A stretch of 64,000 bases of DNA from Guyanagaster necrorhizus (lineage: Eukaryota; Basidiomycota; Agaricomycetes; Agaricales; Physalacriaceae). Shown here piece after piece: positions 50,519-63,453 of the stretch; position 1 is the stretch's first letter; each line of letters starts with the position of its first letter. Position numbers and translations under genes: made by a program. The notes under the pieces are model-generated. The model made no database searches and was not told the DNA's origin. It saw only the letters and a list, made by a program, of their open reading frames with translations. The DNA lies in contig NW_025064883.1 in assembly GCF_019112545.1 (NCBI RefSeq), positions 434,001 to 498,000 on the forward strand, read 5' to 3'.

Positions 50519-50888
50519 ATGCCCTTTCTCAGCGGTCGCGGATACACCTCAGAATTAAAGGTCGTCCAGCTCAATACCGCAATTGCCTACCTCCAGGCCG
50601 TCAAAGAGACCTTTCACGATCAGCCTGCCGTCTACACCCACTTTTCGGCGCTGTTGCAGAATTCGTCAGTCATAATTCATACTCTTGTGTCATTCCGTGA
50701 CCGACAGCTCTTCGCAAAGTGAGGGTTACGATGTGATCATGTCGACAGCGGCGACACTCTTTCGTGACTATCCTCACCTCATTGAAGCATTGAACCCTTT
50801 CCTTCGATCTCCCTGTCTCGTGGAGTACAATGCAAGGACCCGCCTCACAACAATTACCAGCTCCAGTGGCATAAAATACCAGATTTGA
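50519..50888 (+). CDS. Small single PAH-domain protein (SIN3-like)
   Basis: Two exons (50519-50664, 50708-50888) encode only 108 residues, nearly all one paired amphipathic helix domain as found in the SIN3 corepressor. The first helix is AIAYLQAVKETFHDQPAVYT and the second is in HFSALLQNS; the last helix lies in TAATLFRDYPHLIEALNPFL. SIN3 itself has three or four such domains and is over 1,000 residues, so this is a stand-alone module. It could compete with SIN3 for transcription-factor binding (inference). Confidence 0.83.
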
Positions 50889-51047
50889 GGTAACGTTTTA
50901 TCACAAGTCTGCGTAAACTCTCTCATACATTTCCAGTGAATGTTTGACAAGGGTACATTTCTATCCATCCAGCGCATACAACATATAATTGTACAGTAGT
51001 GTCCATCTTGAGTCGTAATTTCATTGTAAAAAAAAAGTGGTCTAGAA

Positions 51048-52605
51048 CTAGCGTCCAAAGAGGTAGCCCATGGGGGTTGTAGTTGTAGCGACTAGTTGTT
51101 CCGATTCCGAGTCATAGCTTTCGTCTTGGCTGCTATCCTCGTCGCTGTCCAATATTAGAATGGCTCGTACGCGATGCCGTTTGTCCTCCTGCAGCTTCGA
51201 TTTCCATTTCCTGCCAAACCCCAGAATTCATGAAAAGGAAACAAACGACGTGTAAAAGCAGGCGAAAATACTCACTTCTTCCTGGCCTCTCTTTCAGCAT
51301 ATTTGCTTCTACGACGCTTCCATTCTTCATTGCCCTCTGTACAAGCAAGTTGATCGAGATATGTTTCCACCAGACTGTTTATGGCGACATTGGGCACCAT
51401 CCGAGGGGCATTGAGTTTGCCGCGACACGAAGGGCAATCCCTCTGTGCGGGCGGGTCAACATATATTAAGATGGTCAAATTGACAAGAATGGTTGAGCAG
51501 ACCTTGACCTCGACCCATTGGCTGAGACATTCGCCGCAGAAGCTGTGGCCGCAAGGTACACATACATGTGCGGCGACCCTAGTCACGAAAAACTGAATGC
51601 GCAGCCACGCTGATTCGGAGAAACATACAAGAAATCTTGACAGCTACGCCGCATCGAAGATCCATTGTAAGATGACATGGATCTACATTAGAAATTCGAA
51701 TTACCCACATGGGACATTCGAGGTCTGCATGGTACGCTTTTAGATAACTATTCAATAATGACTCGCCGGCTTGGGGGGGGTTATGGGCCTTCATTTTCCC
51801 CTTTTTGCATGGCAATCGTGATTGAGAGTCATTACGAGGCCGCTTGCCTTTTCCACTTTGAAGCGAGCCGGTGGAAGAGTCAGTATTGAGGTCACGCTGG
51901 GAGAGCGGCAGAGCTGCAGGCGCGGTGAGAATGTGAGAATGTGGTTGACTATTATTATACCGGGCTGTTCTTACTGTTGGTCCGGACGACAGGGGGAGGC
52001 GCCACATTAGGAGGTTTATTTTGGGCTAACACGATGGGCCGACATGACTAAAAACAAGTGTGAGTGTGAGAAACAGACAAAGATGGACAAGAATATTCAC
52101 CACAAATCAATGTTGTTGTAATCAACAGATAGTTTGAAGACGTGAGATATTGACCGGAATGAAACCTGTTTCACTTACGCAAGGCCTGGAGTGCTGACTG
52201 GTGTGAAGGGCCTGCTACTGAAAGGAAAACAGTGATAATTAGGTAACATATTTGGCCGCTTGCGGGATGACTCGCCTGGGTGGGCTAGTGGAGTGACATT
52301 CTGTTGATTTATGTGTGAAGGTGCTACTACTTGATGTGAACAATTTGTCCTTGTACTCGCTGAGACGACTGACCTGGCTGAAACTGGGTTTGGAGTCTCT
52401 CGTATCCTATTCTTGTCTGTTCGTCCAGCAGGTTCCAAGCTGCCTCATCAAAGTCTAAAAATTCATCTTCGGTGTAAAAAGAGCTGTCCCGTTGTGGAGG
52501 CGGTGGTACTGTCAATTGTTGCACGATCGCAGCATCGAATGCAAGCCATGCGGACTCGCTAATGTTGTCGAATCCATCGTCGTTGCTGAATTCGTCATCA
52601 GACAT
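51048..52605 (-). CDS. RING-finger protein (probable E3 ubiquitin ligase)
   Basis: This is a multi-exon gene. The N-terminus (from 52605) is acidic (MSDDEFSNDDGFDNISESAW, EDEFLDFDEAAWNLLDEQT). A middle basic region (SGKGKRPRND, CKKGKMKAHNPPQAG) precedes the RING. The RING reads ECPICQDFLVAAHVCVPCGH, SFCGECLSQW and RDCPSCRGKL, with all eight zinc ligands, and the second cysteine lies in a 15-nt exon at 51629-51643. The tail is acidic, ending GYLFGR at TAG 51048-51050. The join between the exon ending near 52178 and the one beginning near 52019 is unresolved, so two genes cannot be excluded, the second starting at 52007. Confidence 0.75.
51629..51643 (-). other. 15-nt microexon of the RING gene
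   Basis: This exon is flanked by introns 51644-51708 (GTGGGT...GTAG) and 51579-51628 (GTATGT...CTAG). Using it joins CP-AT to G-GTC in frame and supplies ICQDFL, which completes the first CxxC of the RING. Confidence 0.75.
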
Positions 52606-53028
52606 GATGGTAGTAGCAACTGAAAGAAAGAGAATAATAACTCGACGCGTCTCGGAGGCAGACGAACTTTTGATTATGTAAGCGGTCGGCATGTGAAACG
52701 CCAAGGGGCCCGAGGTCAGCAGGTGTGCCTAGATGGGCTATATTTAGATTGACCAAGAATATCTGGCGGGCGGTTGCCAAAGATAGATGATGCCAAGCCT
52801 TCTTGGCCTGTTCTGAGTTTCAACTTGAGGTCTTGGCGCCCTATTTTTAGATCATGGGAAGTACTTTCAAGAATACTCTGCAAAATTTTTGCGCAGTACT
52901 AGCAGCGAACAGTATTGGTAGTGGGATAAGCAATATGTACAGTATGGGTACAGTAAGGGAATAAATAACGAGATTCAGCGAAGGCGAAGAGTAGCAACAG
53001 TTGGGCAAGTTGTAGGATGAAACGGATA
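52606..53028. other. Intergenic stretch upstream of RING gene
   Basis: This is the probable promoter of the RING gene and the 3' UTR of the next minus-strand gene. No gene was seen. Confidence 0.45.
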
Positions 53029-53717
53029 TCAAGACATGGTCATGGGGTAATCTCGGGCCTTGGATCTTTCGTCAGATATGTCGCTCAGCTGGGTGATAGT
53101 ATCTCGCTCGAGCTCTGGGACGCGGCCGTTGGAGAGGAGGGCGCCTATAGCCATGGACGGCCGGATAGCACGGGGGGAGTAATCTGCCGCAGATGACGAA
53201 GAGGATGTCGGGGAATAGGGCGATGGTGGATGTCTTGGCGGTGACTGCGACTTGCCACGGTGCCTTTTACGAGCACGAGTGTCTGCCATTGGTGGCAAAG
53301 CGTACGGTGAATCGCTCCGCTGGTGGCGAGACTGACGGTGGGGAACAAGCAAATGATGCTGCTGAGGGGGGGAATGCGACGTCGAAGGCGTCGGGTAATG
53401 GGAGATGTGTGGCGACGGCAGATAGGACGACGTGTGTCGCTGAACGTCTATCAAGGTGCGTAGGAGCGCGGCCCGTTCTGCCTGGCTGTGTTCTTCAGCC
53501 GTCTTTGCCTTGAGCATGGCAAGCAGCATGTCGCGGTCGCCATCCCCCTTCGCACGATATGCGTCGAGAATTTCTCGCACGGTAGGAGGAGGTGGCTACG
53601 GGCAAAGAGATATATATATATGAGTACAGAGGTGCAGTGGGGGGGAGAAATAAAATAAAAACATGCCTGGCTGAGGGAGTCGTGGGCGGCGGTGAATAGG
53701 TCGAGTTGGGAAGCCAT
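53029..53717 (-). CDS. Unknown 205-residue protein, GC-AG intron
   Basis: Two exons (53667-53717, 53029-53595). The N-terminus MASQLDLFTAAHDSLSQ joins PPPPTVREILDAYRAKGDGD and a charged helical segment (KTAEEHSQAERAALLRTLID) that may be a coiled coil. The rest is Ser/Pro/His-rich with a basic patch RARKRHRGKSQSPPRHPP that could be a nuclear signal. The only splice that keeps the frame starts CAG/GCATGT, a GC-AG intron (53596-53666). The family was not recognised. Conservation was not testable here. Confidence 0.65.
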
Positions 53718-53913
53718 GAGTGAGAGGGAGAGAGAAAGAAAGCAGCAGCACAACCGACGCTGCAATATATAATCATTATTTGGTCTTGGCAGCTTTCTAT
53801 TTTTAACGCCAAGTAAACTCTACATGCTCTGCGCTATTTTTGGCCGCCCCGACCATCGGCAAACACGTGATATTCGTCCCTTCCTTCGGCCCCTTTCTTC
53901 CACAGTCACCGCC

Positions 53914-54944
53914 ATGTCGGCCGTTCCCATCTACGACTGGTGCCCCGGCGCCCTCCCCTACTACATCACCTCCGCCCTCGCTGCCGACGCCATCATCGCC
54001 CGCTACCTCGAGCACTACGTTGGCCACGTCGGCTTCGACCTCGAATGGAAGCCCACTTTTGCTCGTGGCGCCCGTGAGAATCCAGTCGCCCTCGTCCAGA
54101 TCGCTACAGCGACCGACGTCTTTCTCTTCCATCTCTCTGCCATGTCTACTGTACCAGCCTCTTTGATGCGCTTCCTGCAGAACAGCTCAATCATCAAGGT
54201 GGGCGTCGGCATCCAAAGTCCGTCATTCTTGCAGTTGTGCTCTCCTCTTCTGAGCTTAGTCTTTTCCAGACGACGTCAAAAAACTCTACAATGACTACAG
54301 ACTCTCGGTGTTGTCTTGTGTAGACCTTAGCATGTTTGCTAGGTCTGTCGACAACCCCTCTTGGAATGGCCCCTTCAAGAATCCCATCGGTCTTGCCAGG
54401 CTCGTTTCCACCTATCTTGGTTCTGCGCTATCCAAAGGCTCTATCACAAGGAGCAATTGGGAAGCTTTTCCGCTCTCTTTAGCGCAAAAGCGATGTAAGC
54501 TTTCCTATTTCTTCTCATGCCAAAGCCCACGATGCATAAATAGATGCGGCCAACGATGCGCACGCCGGTTATGCAGTCTATTCCCACCTCCGTGCCCTAG
54601 ATCGTGAACGAGAAACACCCATCAAGCAGTCATACTACTCCTTCCATGCCATTCTCGGCCGTCTCTACCATATTCCTATTCCAAACCCAGAGCAAGTCTC
54701 TTCATCTCACAACGATATCTGGGGGCTCAGTGCCACCTCGCGTCTTGTCGAGTGGTTTCCCAGAAATCCAGAATATGATCCTGATCCCCCTCCACCTTCC
54801 AAGGCACCCAAGACTTCGGATGAACAAGCCGAATCACCAAAGGACACCTCTGCAGAGCCTCCCAATAAATTTTCTCCTTTTCGGGGCAAAGGTACGTATA
54901 AACGGAGGCGTAATAAACCTCGCTCTGCTTCACTTCTGGTGTAG
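53914..54944 (+). CDS. WRN-type 3'-5' exonuclease domain protein
   Basis: Three exons (53914-54217, 54270-54494, 54544-54944) encode 309 residues of the DEDDy family. Exo I is GFDLEWKP (Asp and Glu), Exo II is GVGIQNDVKKLYNDY (Asp, formed across intron 1) and Exo III is RYAANDAHAGYAVY (Tyr and Asp, formed across intron 2). It would trim DNA or RNA 3' ends, probably in the nucleus. The C-terminal 100 residues are Pro-rich and basic. An in-frame upstream ATG at 53824 would add a basic 30-residue extension that could be mitochondrial. A GTACGT donor near 54894 offers an alternative last exon ending at 54973. Confidence 0.88.
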
Positions 54945-55577
54945 CTACTACTACCTATGTAGGTAGGATCTGATAATGAGTCGAATCTATGAATCGGACC
55001 TTGGGTTTATCCATTGGCTCCCGCACATGCCTATTGCAAGTTTCAGGGTTATCCTTGGGGTAATGACCTGCATAATCGTCTCGCCATGGCATCAGTTTTC
55101 TGCCCATGAGAACGTACATGACAGGCATACGTACAAAGCTAAGTAAAAACACCCTTGAGCGCTTGGCAACTGGTTGTACCGATTCGGACAAGTCGACACT
55201 GCTCTGATTTTCATAATTGTCGCGTCATGTTTGTGCCTTCGTCGTTACTCCGGGCCCCTCTGCAGTCCAGGTCGTTCGGTCTGATTCGCGCAGCACTGGT
55301 ACCATTGCCCTGGAACTATGTATTGGTGCCCATCGCCGGATTTGAATTAAACGAAAGCCTAAGGCTATCACTGCATCTCGGGGTGCATACGTAACGAAAT
55401 CGACATTCTATCGTCGCTATCCTCGATGGCCCTATTTCTGTTCTGTGTCGTCTCAGATAAGTGGGTGCAGTACGGCTGGTTGGCAAATGAATGCAAAGAA
55501 TCGAAAATGAACTCGTCATCTACACTGTAATACATGCCATCATATCCATAATTCTAGAGGTACTCCCACCCTAGCTC
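54945..55577. other. Convergent intergenic region
   Basis: This holds the 3' ends of the exonuclease gene and the chitinase gene. Only short domain-less frames were seen. Confidence 0.45.
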
Positions 55578-57923
55578 CTACAAGGCATCGTCCCGCGAAA
55601 AGTAGCCTGACCCTCGAGCACCTGTCGAGGTGGGCTTGGGTGCCGGTGAGACTTTCCTCAGCGACACACATGCACCTTGATCGACCCAAACGCCCGCGGA
55701 CCCTGCACACACAAGATCGATTCTATCAACACCACAGATGCACCCGCGGTTCACTCACCTCCGGGAGTATCACCTTGCGTCCACCACTTCGCGGTCCACA
55801 AATGGGAACTAGGATGTCCATCAGCTTCGCGGAGTCGAAAAGAGAATTTGAATCAAGGTACGAACTTGTATACTGCTTGATCACCACTAACATAAATCGT
55901 CGTGCCTTCCCATTCGTCTACTCCCGTGCAGGCTCCTCCAGAGGTGGGAGTGCTTCCAGCGGAGGTAGTAGTAGTAGTAGCCGTGGTCGTCGTGGGGTTC
56001 CCTCCATTTGAACCAGAGCCAGAACAGGCGCTAACTAAAAGAAAACCGCTGTATTCTGTACCTTGGACAGATAGAAGTGGAAGAGACGAACTGGCACTCC
56101 AATCTCCATTAGGATTGCTCGCAGGCTCCGACTGAGTCCACCACTTTGCCTGCGGATGAATGCGTATTATTTACGTCTAAGGAGTAAGAGATAACACGCT
56201 CACGGACCTCCCATATATATCTATAAATAGGATGCTTAGTCCGTGCAGCGAATACGATACGAAGGAACTTACCCGTTGTATGAGACTGTCGAGGAGGCTA
56301 TATAGACACTTCCAGTGGAGTAATTGGCGGCAGAACAAGCTGGATAGGTAAATCCCACTCCACCGGCCGCTGCAAGGGCTTCCTTTATGGCCAGGTCGTA
56401 GCGATCATTCGCTGTTTGATATCAAGATATAGTCAAAAGAGTATCATAAGGGATCGAGAACCGACCGTAAGCCTGTGAAGCATCCCAGAGCATCACGCCT
56501 CCGAAAGACGGGAAGCTATTCCGCATCTGCACAGCAATTTCGCTCAGAGTTCCGATGTCGACGTATCCTGATCCTGCAGCAGTTGATGAAGCCGGTGCAC
56601 CAATATAGACCTTGACATCAGGGTTGAGGCTCGTGTTACGAGCCCAAGCATCCCTATTGATGCCGTATATTTAAAGTTGGGTATCAAATGCGGCCAACTC
56701 ACCAGATTCCAAAGTTCCAATTCTGCAAAGGTGGACGTGAGATGCTATCAAACTGCAAGAAAGACAGTCATATCCTACCGAAGCTTCCCCAAAGTTTGTC
56801 AGACCACAAGGGTTGTTGTAGAACTGTGCATCGTAACATCTTATATGTCTTGATCTTCCGCTAATATTTCACGTACCTGGACTACAGAATGATGAAAATG
56901 AATTAATGCTAGGGGAATAACAAAATGACCAACACGCGTACCATATATTGCGTCGAAGCTGGCAGCATTCAGAACACCGCTCAGCGCAGCATCAGGAAAA
57001 ACGCATTGTGGCGCAGCTGTAATATAATACCTTTGCCACTCTAATTTCAAGAGGAAATCCCAACTGATAATTACGACTCACGATTTCGATGTGCCAGTAG
57101 CCAATGATCTTAATTCATTCACAAACGCAGGATAACTTGACGACGTCCCGCCTTCAATGTCCAGGTCGACACTACGCCACATTGATGTCAGACTTATTTA
57201 TCACGTCAAAGGGCGAGTTTCATACCCATCTAAAATTGCACTACCAAATGGCCGGGTGTCTGAAGTTCCTCCAAGGAACAGGTTCCAAATTGTGTTGGCG
57301 AACTGAACGGCCTGGCTGTCAGAGCTGAATCCTACAGAGCCAGTTGCTCCACCAAGACTGAGAGTTACGATTTTCCCCTTTGCTTGGCAAGTGGCAATGT
57401 CTGTGGCCAACAAAGAACAGTCAGCCAATTCTGTCCCAGGGAATGTGGTGTTATCGACGTTATTACAAGTCTATCATGGTTCAGCTTATACGAAGCTCCA
57501 TAGGGAGGATGCAAAGCGTACGTTTGCGAGGTTGATTGAGGGCAGACCACCTGTTCCAAAGAATACGTTGAGGAACGCCAATGGAAAGACATCTATCGCG
57601 TCGTCCTTGAGAAGTTTGGTCACCAGGATATCGTAGGGCGCTTTGGAAGGATAAACACACATTGCAGTAGAAAGAGAGCGTTTGTTGATAGTTGGCGGTA
57701 TCAGAGTGAGTTGCACCGTAAGAGTTCTGGCCCCAGTATCTGGCGAACAGTTCAGAGAAAGGCTACAAAGGCTTCAGAGCCGTACACAACGGTCTAGCGG
57801 AGTAAAGCATCAACGAGTGGAAGATTACAACGGAGTATGTCGACGTACGTTGTCGTATCGTGAGTTATCAAATGCCAGGACGACGGATATCCCAACGACA
57901 GCGAGAAGTGTGAGTAGTAGCAT
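55578..57923 (-). CDS. Secreted GH18 class III-type chitinase with two CBM5/12-like modules
   Basis: This is an extracellular or cell-wall chitin hydrolase. A clear signal peptide (MLLLTLLAVVGISVVLA) is followed by a GH18 barrel: LADCSLLATDIATCQAKGK, IVTLSLGGATGSVGF (SxGG motif) and AILDGVDLDIEGG, the DxxDxDxE catalytic motif assembled across an intron, then KSYYITAAPQCVFPDAAL. The C-terminal part has two chitin-binding modules, each with an AKWWTQ stretch (the first followed by SEPAGSNPNGDW, the second by GDTPGG), separated by a Gly/Thr/Ala-rich linker. About a dozen introns; the stop TAG is at 55578-55580. Roles may include wall remodelling or nutrition. Confidence 0.92.
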
Positions 57924-58423
57924 CCTGAGCGCTGAAATAGAATGAGCAGTGGGGGACAAAATATAGCAATTTATCGGGCCACGTCCATTTTATAAAGACG
58001 TCGAAAATGCCTGTCCATCGTATCGTAGTGACACGTCGAATCAATGTCAGGGAGCCTTGGAGCCTTCAACGCGTCAGTCTCAGTGACGCTTCCTTATCTG
58101 TGAGCACGAGGGCGTCGAGTTCACGCGGCATCTAACTCATGAAGCTCATGATTAGAGCGTGAGCCCTTTAGGTTAGAATAGGTAGTCAGTGCATGTGGGT
58201 TCTACTCATAGTCATTAGGCACATCTTGACACACGGAGGAGAACGGCAGAGTACTCAAGTGTGCTAGAAATTACGCATGCATGGCGAGCAGAACATGCAG
58301 CAGAAACATTGACATCGGTCTGATATCCGACACTAGAGCGGGAGATACAAAGAGGTAAAATTTAGAACGATCTATATACATAAGCACACACGACAGCAGA
58401 GATAGAGCGTATTAGAGCAACGA
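57924..58423. other. Intergenic region between chitinase and CK2
   Basis: This is 500 bp upstream of the chitinase and downstream of the CK2 gene, both on the minus strand. It should contain the chitinase promoter. No gene was seen. Confidence 0.45.
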
Positions 58424-59827
<1,404 letters not shown>

Positions 59828-59913
59828 TAAGATGACGGAGAAAGAAGGCAGGTGAGCTGATGCGTTGCAGCAATGAGGTCGGTCCTCGGATATTCCCACG
59901 ACATGTTTATGTG

Positions 59914-60488
59914 ATGACCCCTCCCCATTGGCCCAAAGATATAGTCTACCTGACCTCACCCAAATACCATGCTTCGGTATCGCTGGGTGCAAGGAAATTC
60001 ATGGAGCCTAGCCCAGTAAAAAAGGGAGCATGGGCCAAGTCGTCGGCTGTGGCTATTCGTCGCATTTCTAGGCCCGAGCATCCGGCTTTCGGACAACTGG
60101 GACTGTTTGCTGCAAAGAAGATAGCTCCAAAGACACATATTGTTGACTATATTGGTATGTACTTGCTACCACAACACGTTAAGAAAGTTGAAGGGAAGCA
60201 GGAGAAATACACTGTGAAAATCGGCTGGACTCGGACTACGACCTGTGTCTGCATCGATTTGAAGACGGGAGCTGCATTGGGGTCGACGCGGGCAAGATGG
60301 GCAACGAGGCGCGATTTGTTAATGATTTTCGGGGAATAAAGGATAAACCGAATGCAGTATTCGTGGACAGGCGGAGTGAATTGGGGGACCTGCGGATGGG
60401 AATTTGGTCTTCGCACGAGGGCATCAAAAAGGGCGAGGAAATTGTTGTATCATATGGAAAAGCATGGTGGCACGCCCGAACAAAATGA
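59914..60488 (+). CDS. Small stand-alone SET-domain protein
   Basis: Two exons (59914-60154, 60202-60488) encode 175 residues, almost only a SET domain: GQLGLFAAKKIAPKTHIVDY, IGEIHC (rebuilt across the intron), SDYDLCLHRFEDGSCIGVDA, GKMGNEARFVNDFRGIKDKP and EEIVVSYGKAWW. The usual NHS/C is ND here, and no pre-SET or post-SET cysteine clusters exist. It could methylate a histone or non-histone lysine. The substrate is unknown. An upstream in-frame ATG near 59860 would add 18 residues. Confidence 0.87.
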
Positions 60489-60846
60489 CGGCGACTTGGA
60501 AAACTTTGGGCCGTCTTTAAAATAAGCCAGTGAGGACCTGTCCAGCGGCGTTCAACACAAGAATTGAATGACGGCAGACCCGTGAAAAAACGTTGCAAAA
60601 AAACGATTCGAAAAAAACAGTACGGGTGGCAACAGAAAAGCAAATACTGTATGCGGCGACTAAGAAATTAAAATTTAAAAAAAGACAAAAAAAAAAAAGA
60701 GGCTCCGAGGGAGAGCGTCGTCCAAACACGTGGACTCCCGTTATGGAAATATGGGCACGTGTTGCGCAAAGGCATCCGAAACAAACAGGCAAAATTTCGA
60801 GCTCGGTCACTCTCACTCTGGTTGTTGCAGATTCTCCCGTTGCCTC
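60489..60846. other. Intergenic region upstream of MDJ1
   Basis: This contains a poly-A patch near 60688-60699. No gene was seen. A long plus-strand frame that starts here and crosses the MDJ1 leader (60593-61132) is out of phase with MDJ1 and is not called. Confidence 0.5.
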
Positions 60847-62604
60847 ATGCGTCCGTGTATCCCAGCAAAAGGCGTCTCGTCTTTTGTTGCCTTTTACTCC
60901 TGTTCTAGGCCTGCCCAACGGTCTGGCACTTCCTCTTTGTCCTTCTACCGATCAAGATGTATTCACAATCTACCTAATTCTGCCCACCGTTTCCCCTGCC
61001 CGAGGCGCCTTGCTGAACGGGTACGTTCCGTCCGTCGCTCGCAGCGCACTGTGCTCACCGTCCCGTAGCGGCACTTTCATGCTTCCCCACTATCCGGCGC
61101 CCCCAAGGATCCATACAAAGTTCTCGGGGTGAATAAGGATGCAACAGCGGCTGAAATCAAAAAAGTCTACTTCTCTGTACGCCCGCTATCGCATCTTGTA
61201 CTTTCATGTCACTCAATATCTGCAGCTTGCTCGGAAATACCACCCAGACACTAATCCTGACGCGAGTGCACGGGACAAGTTCGTTGAAATTCAGGAAGCT
61301 TATGATGTCAGCCCCAATTTATTTGCCAATCCACTTCTCCCTCAGTCTGCTGCATACAGGTGTTGAAAGACGAAAATAAAAGAGCTGCCTATGACCAGTA
61401 TGGCTCCACGTCGCAGCAGCCAGGTTTCGATCCAAACTCGTTCTCTCAAGCATTCCGTAATGGACAGGGATTTGGTGGATTCAAGGACTTTTCCTCTGCC
61501 TTTGGTCCCGATGTCGGTGGCGGCTCGAGTTTCTTCGAGTCCCTGTTCGGCGCTTTGAATAATGGCCCTGGGAGTCGACAACGGTCGCGCGGTGAAGATT
61601 TAGAGGTCTCAGTCGGAATAACCTTCATGGAGTCATGTAAAGGGACAAAACGCAGCGTCAAGGTTTCACCTGTTGTCGATTGTCTGACTTGCTCCGGCCT
61701 CGGTCTAAAGCCAGGCGCTAAACGTACAACATGTACTGCTTGCAGTGGTTCCGGTACCCGGACTTTCGTTATCGATAGTGGTTTCCAGATGGCTAGCACA
61801 TGTCCGTCTTGCTCTGGTGTTGGAAGTACGATACCTCGGGGCAGTCAGTGCGGTTCTTGCGGAGGAGTGGGCAAGGTCCGAGCACCTCAGACCATTCAAG
61901 TCGATATACCGCCAGGTACGTCACACGTTGATAAACTTTTCATGCTTCTTTGTCGTTACCTTCTTATCAGGCGTCGAGGACGGAATGACTATCCGTGTTC
62001 CGAAAGCGGGAGATGCACCAGTAACTGGAAAGGGGACGCCTGGTGACTTGTTTGTGCGGGTCAGTGTTGCCCCGTCGAAGCAGTTTACACGACAAGGAGT
62101 CAACCTCTTCCATGAGGTTAAGGTACCGTTCCACACCGCGCTTCTTGGTGGTCGGGTACGGGTACCTACCATTGATGGTGAAGTGGATGTCCGACTACCC
62201 GGCGGCACACAACAGGGAGAGGAGATGGTACTGAAAGGACGTGGAGTCCCAGAAGTTCGAAACGGTCTTAGTGGGGACTTGTATGTTACCTTCTCGGTGG
62301 TCCTTCCCAGGTAAGCCTCACAACCATCATAATGCTCACTGACTTTGATATCGTATCTTTGACCAGATCGCTCTCAAAACGACAACGCCAACTGTTGCAA
62401 GAATACGTGGACGATGTTGAAGGTCGACCAACTTCCAAAGATAGCAAGGGAAGCAATAAGGCTTCTCAGTCTTCAAGTTCGTCACAAGCACAAGGGACAG
62501 GAGGTCATGATAATGGTATGCCTTCTTTTACACATCAGTCACCCTCACAAGGTGGCTTGGTGTTTCGTGCGTGGCAAAAATTACGAGGACTCATTGGGTT
62601 TTGA
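60847..62604 (+). CDS. MDJ1: Mitochondrial DnaJ co-chaperone
   Basis: This is the matrix J-protein partner of mitochondrial Hsp70. Six exons (60847-61020, 61069-61176, 61226-61306, 61360-61915, 61971-62310, 62367-62604) give 498 residues. The N-terminus is Arg/Ser-rich, a likely presequence. The J domain has [20 protein letters not shown] and the HPD motif in [13 protein letters not shown] Gly/Phe region follows, then four zinc-finger CxxCxGxG repeats ([32 protein letters not shown]), then the substrate-binding domains ([30 protein letters not shown]). It ends [12 protein letters not shown] spliced alternative tail is possible (see findings). Confidence 0.95.
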
Positions 62605-63453
62605 TTTTTACTGGCATGTCTTCTATCCTTTGCCAACGCACGCCTTCGTGTTCTTATCTGCACTCCTACGCTAGTAGTCGCCGCTGAGGACACTCCGAGA
62701 GAGGTAGACAAGGGGGCGAAGGAGGTAGACAAAGGGGCGAAGGAGGGCGAGGACGAAGATCAGGAGAAGAAGAGGGCGACGGCGTGATAATTAAAATTTT
62801 AGAATCGTATTGCATATACATGCCATCTGCTAATTATTAAGTTAGTGTATGTACCGACGTGAACAGACGCGCCACCTCTCAACCGGACTGACGATCTCTC
62901 GCGGAGTTGAAATAAACTGGCTGGGCCGGTTCTTTCTTTTACCACGATGGCTCGTTATTTGAACAACACTCTGCTTGGATAATTTTGAAGCATTGCCAAT
63001 TGGTGACCCATGTTTCCCCGTCTCGTTCCTACGGAATTCTTTTGGTTTGAAATGGTTCGGGCCAGACTTTCCGGTTTCCGCTCTCAGTACGCAGTTTCTC
63101 TTGAGAAGCGGCACTACTTGCTCGATCACCCGTTCAGGTTAGAGGGGATGCTCTTCGGTAATGAAATCCCTTGCAAGACCAATTACTTTTATGTATTGAA
63201 AGCCAATTTCTTTGGGAGATCAAATCTCCCTGGTCGTATTCATATCTCTAGGTTCCATGAGTGTGGTCTTCTCCCCGTGAGTCCAGTTCCATCCCCGTCT
63301 TACCCAAAGCTGATTACCGCCGACCAGGTACTCATGCAGTTCCGACTATAAAATGTCCCCCCCCCCGGGAAAATATGAGATTTATTTCTTTTCCTCGAAG
63401 GAGCTCCCGTCCTCTCTAGTTTCCCGCCAGTCCGTCCTATTCCTTTTGGTACC
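62605..63453. other. Intergenic region, imperfect direct repeat at 62698-62746
   Basis: This region includes a 24-nt unit (GAGGTAGACAAGGGGGCGAAG and close copy) repeated twice near 62701-62743. A 113-codon plus-strand frame at 63010-63351 has no recognisable domain and is not called. A C-run lies near 63357-63366 before the transporter gene. Confidence 0.5.

Noticed and set aside
60593..61132. 179-codon plus-strand frame before MDJ1
   Set aside because: It is out of phase with the J domain, whose leader is in another frame with good splice sites.
63010..63351. 113-codon plus-strand frame
   Set aside because: No domain, no splice context, overlaps an equally plain opposite-strand frame; probably chance.
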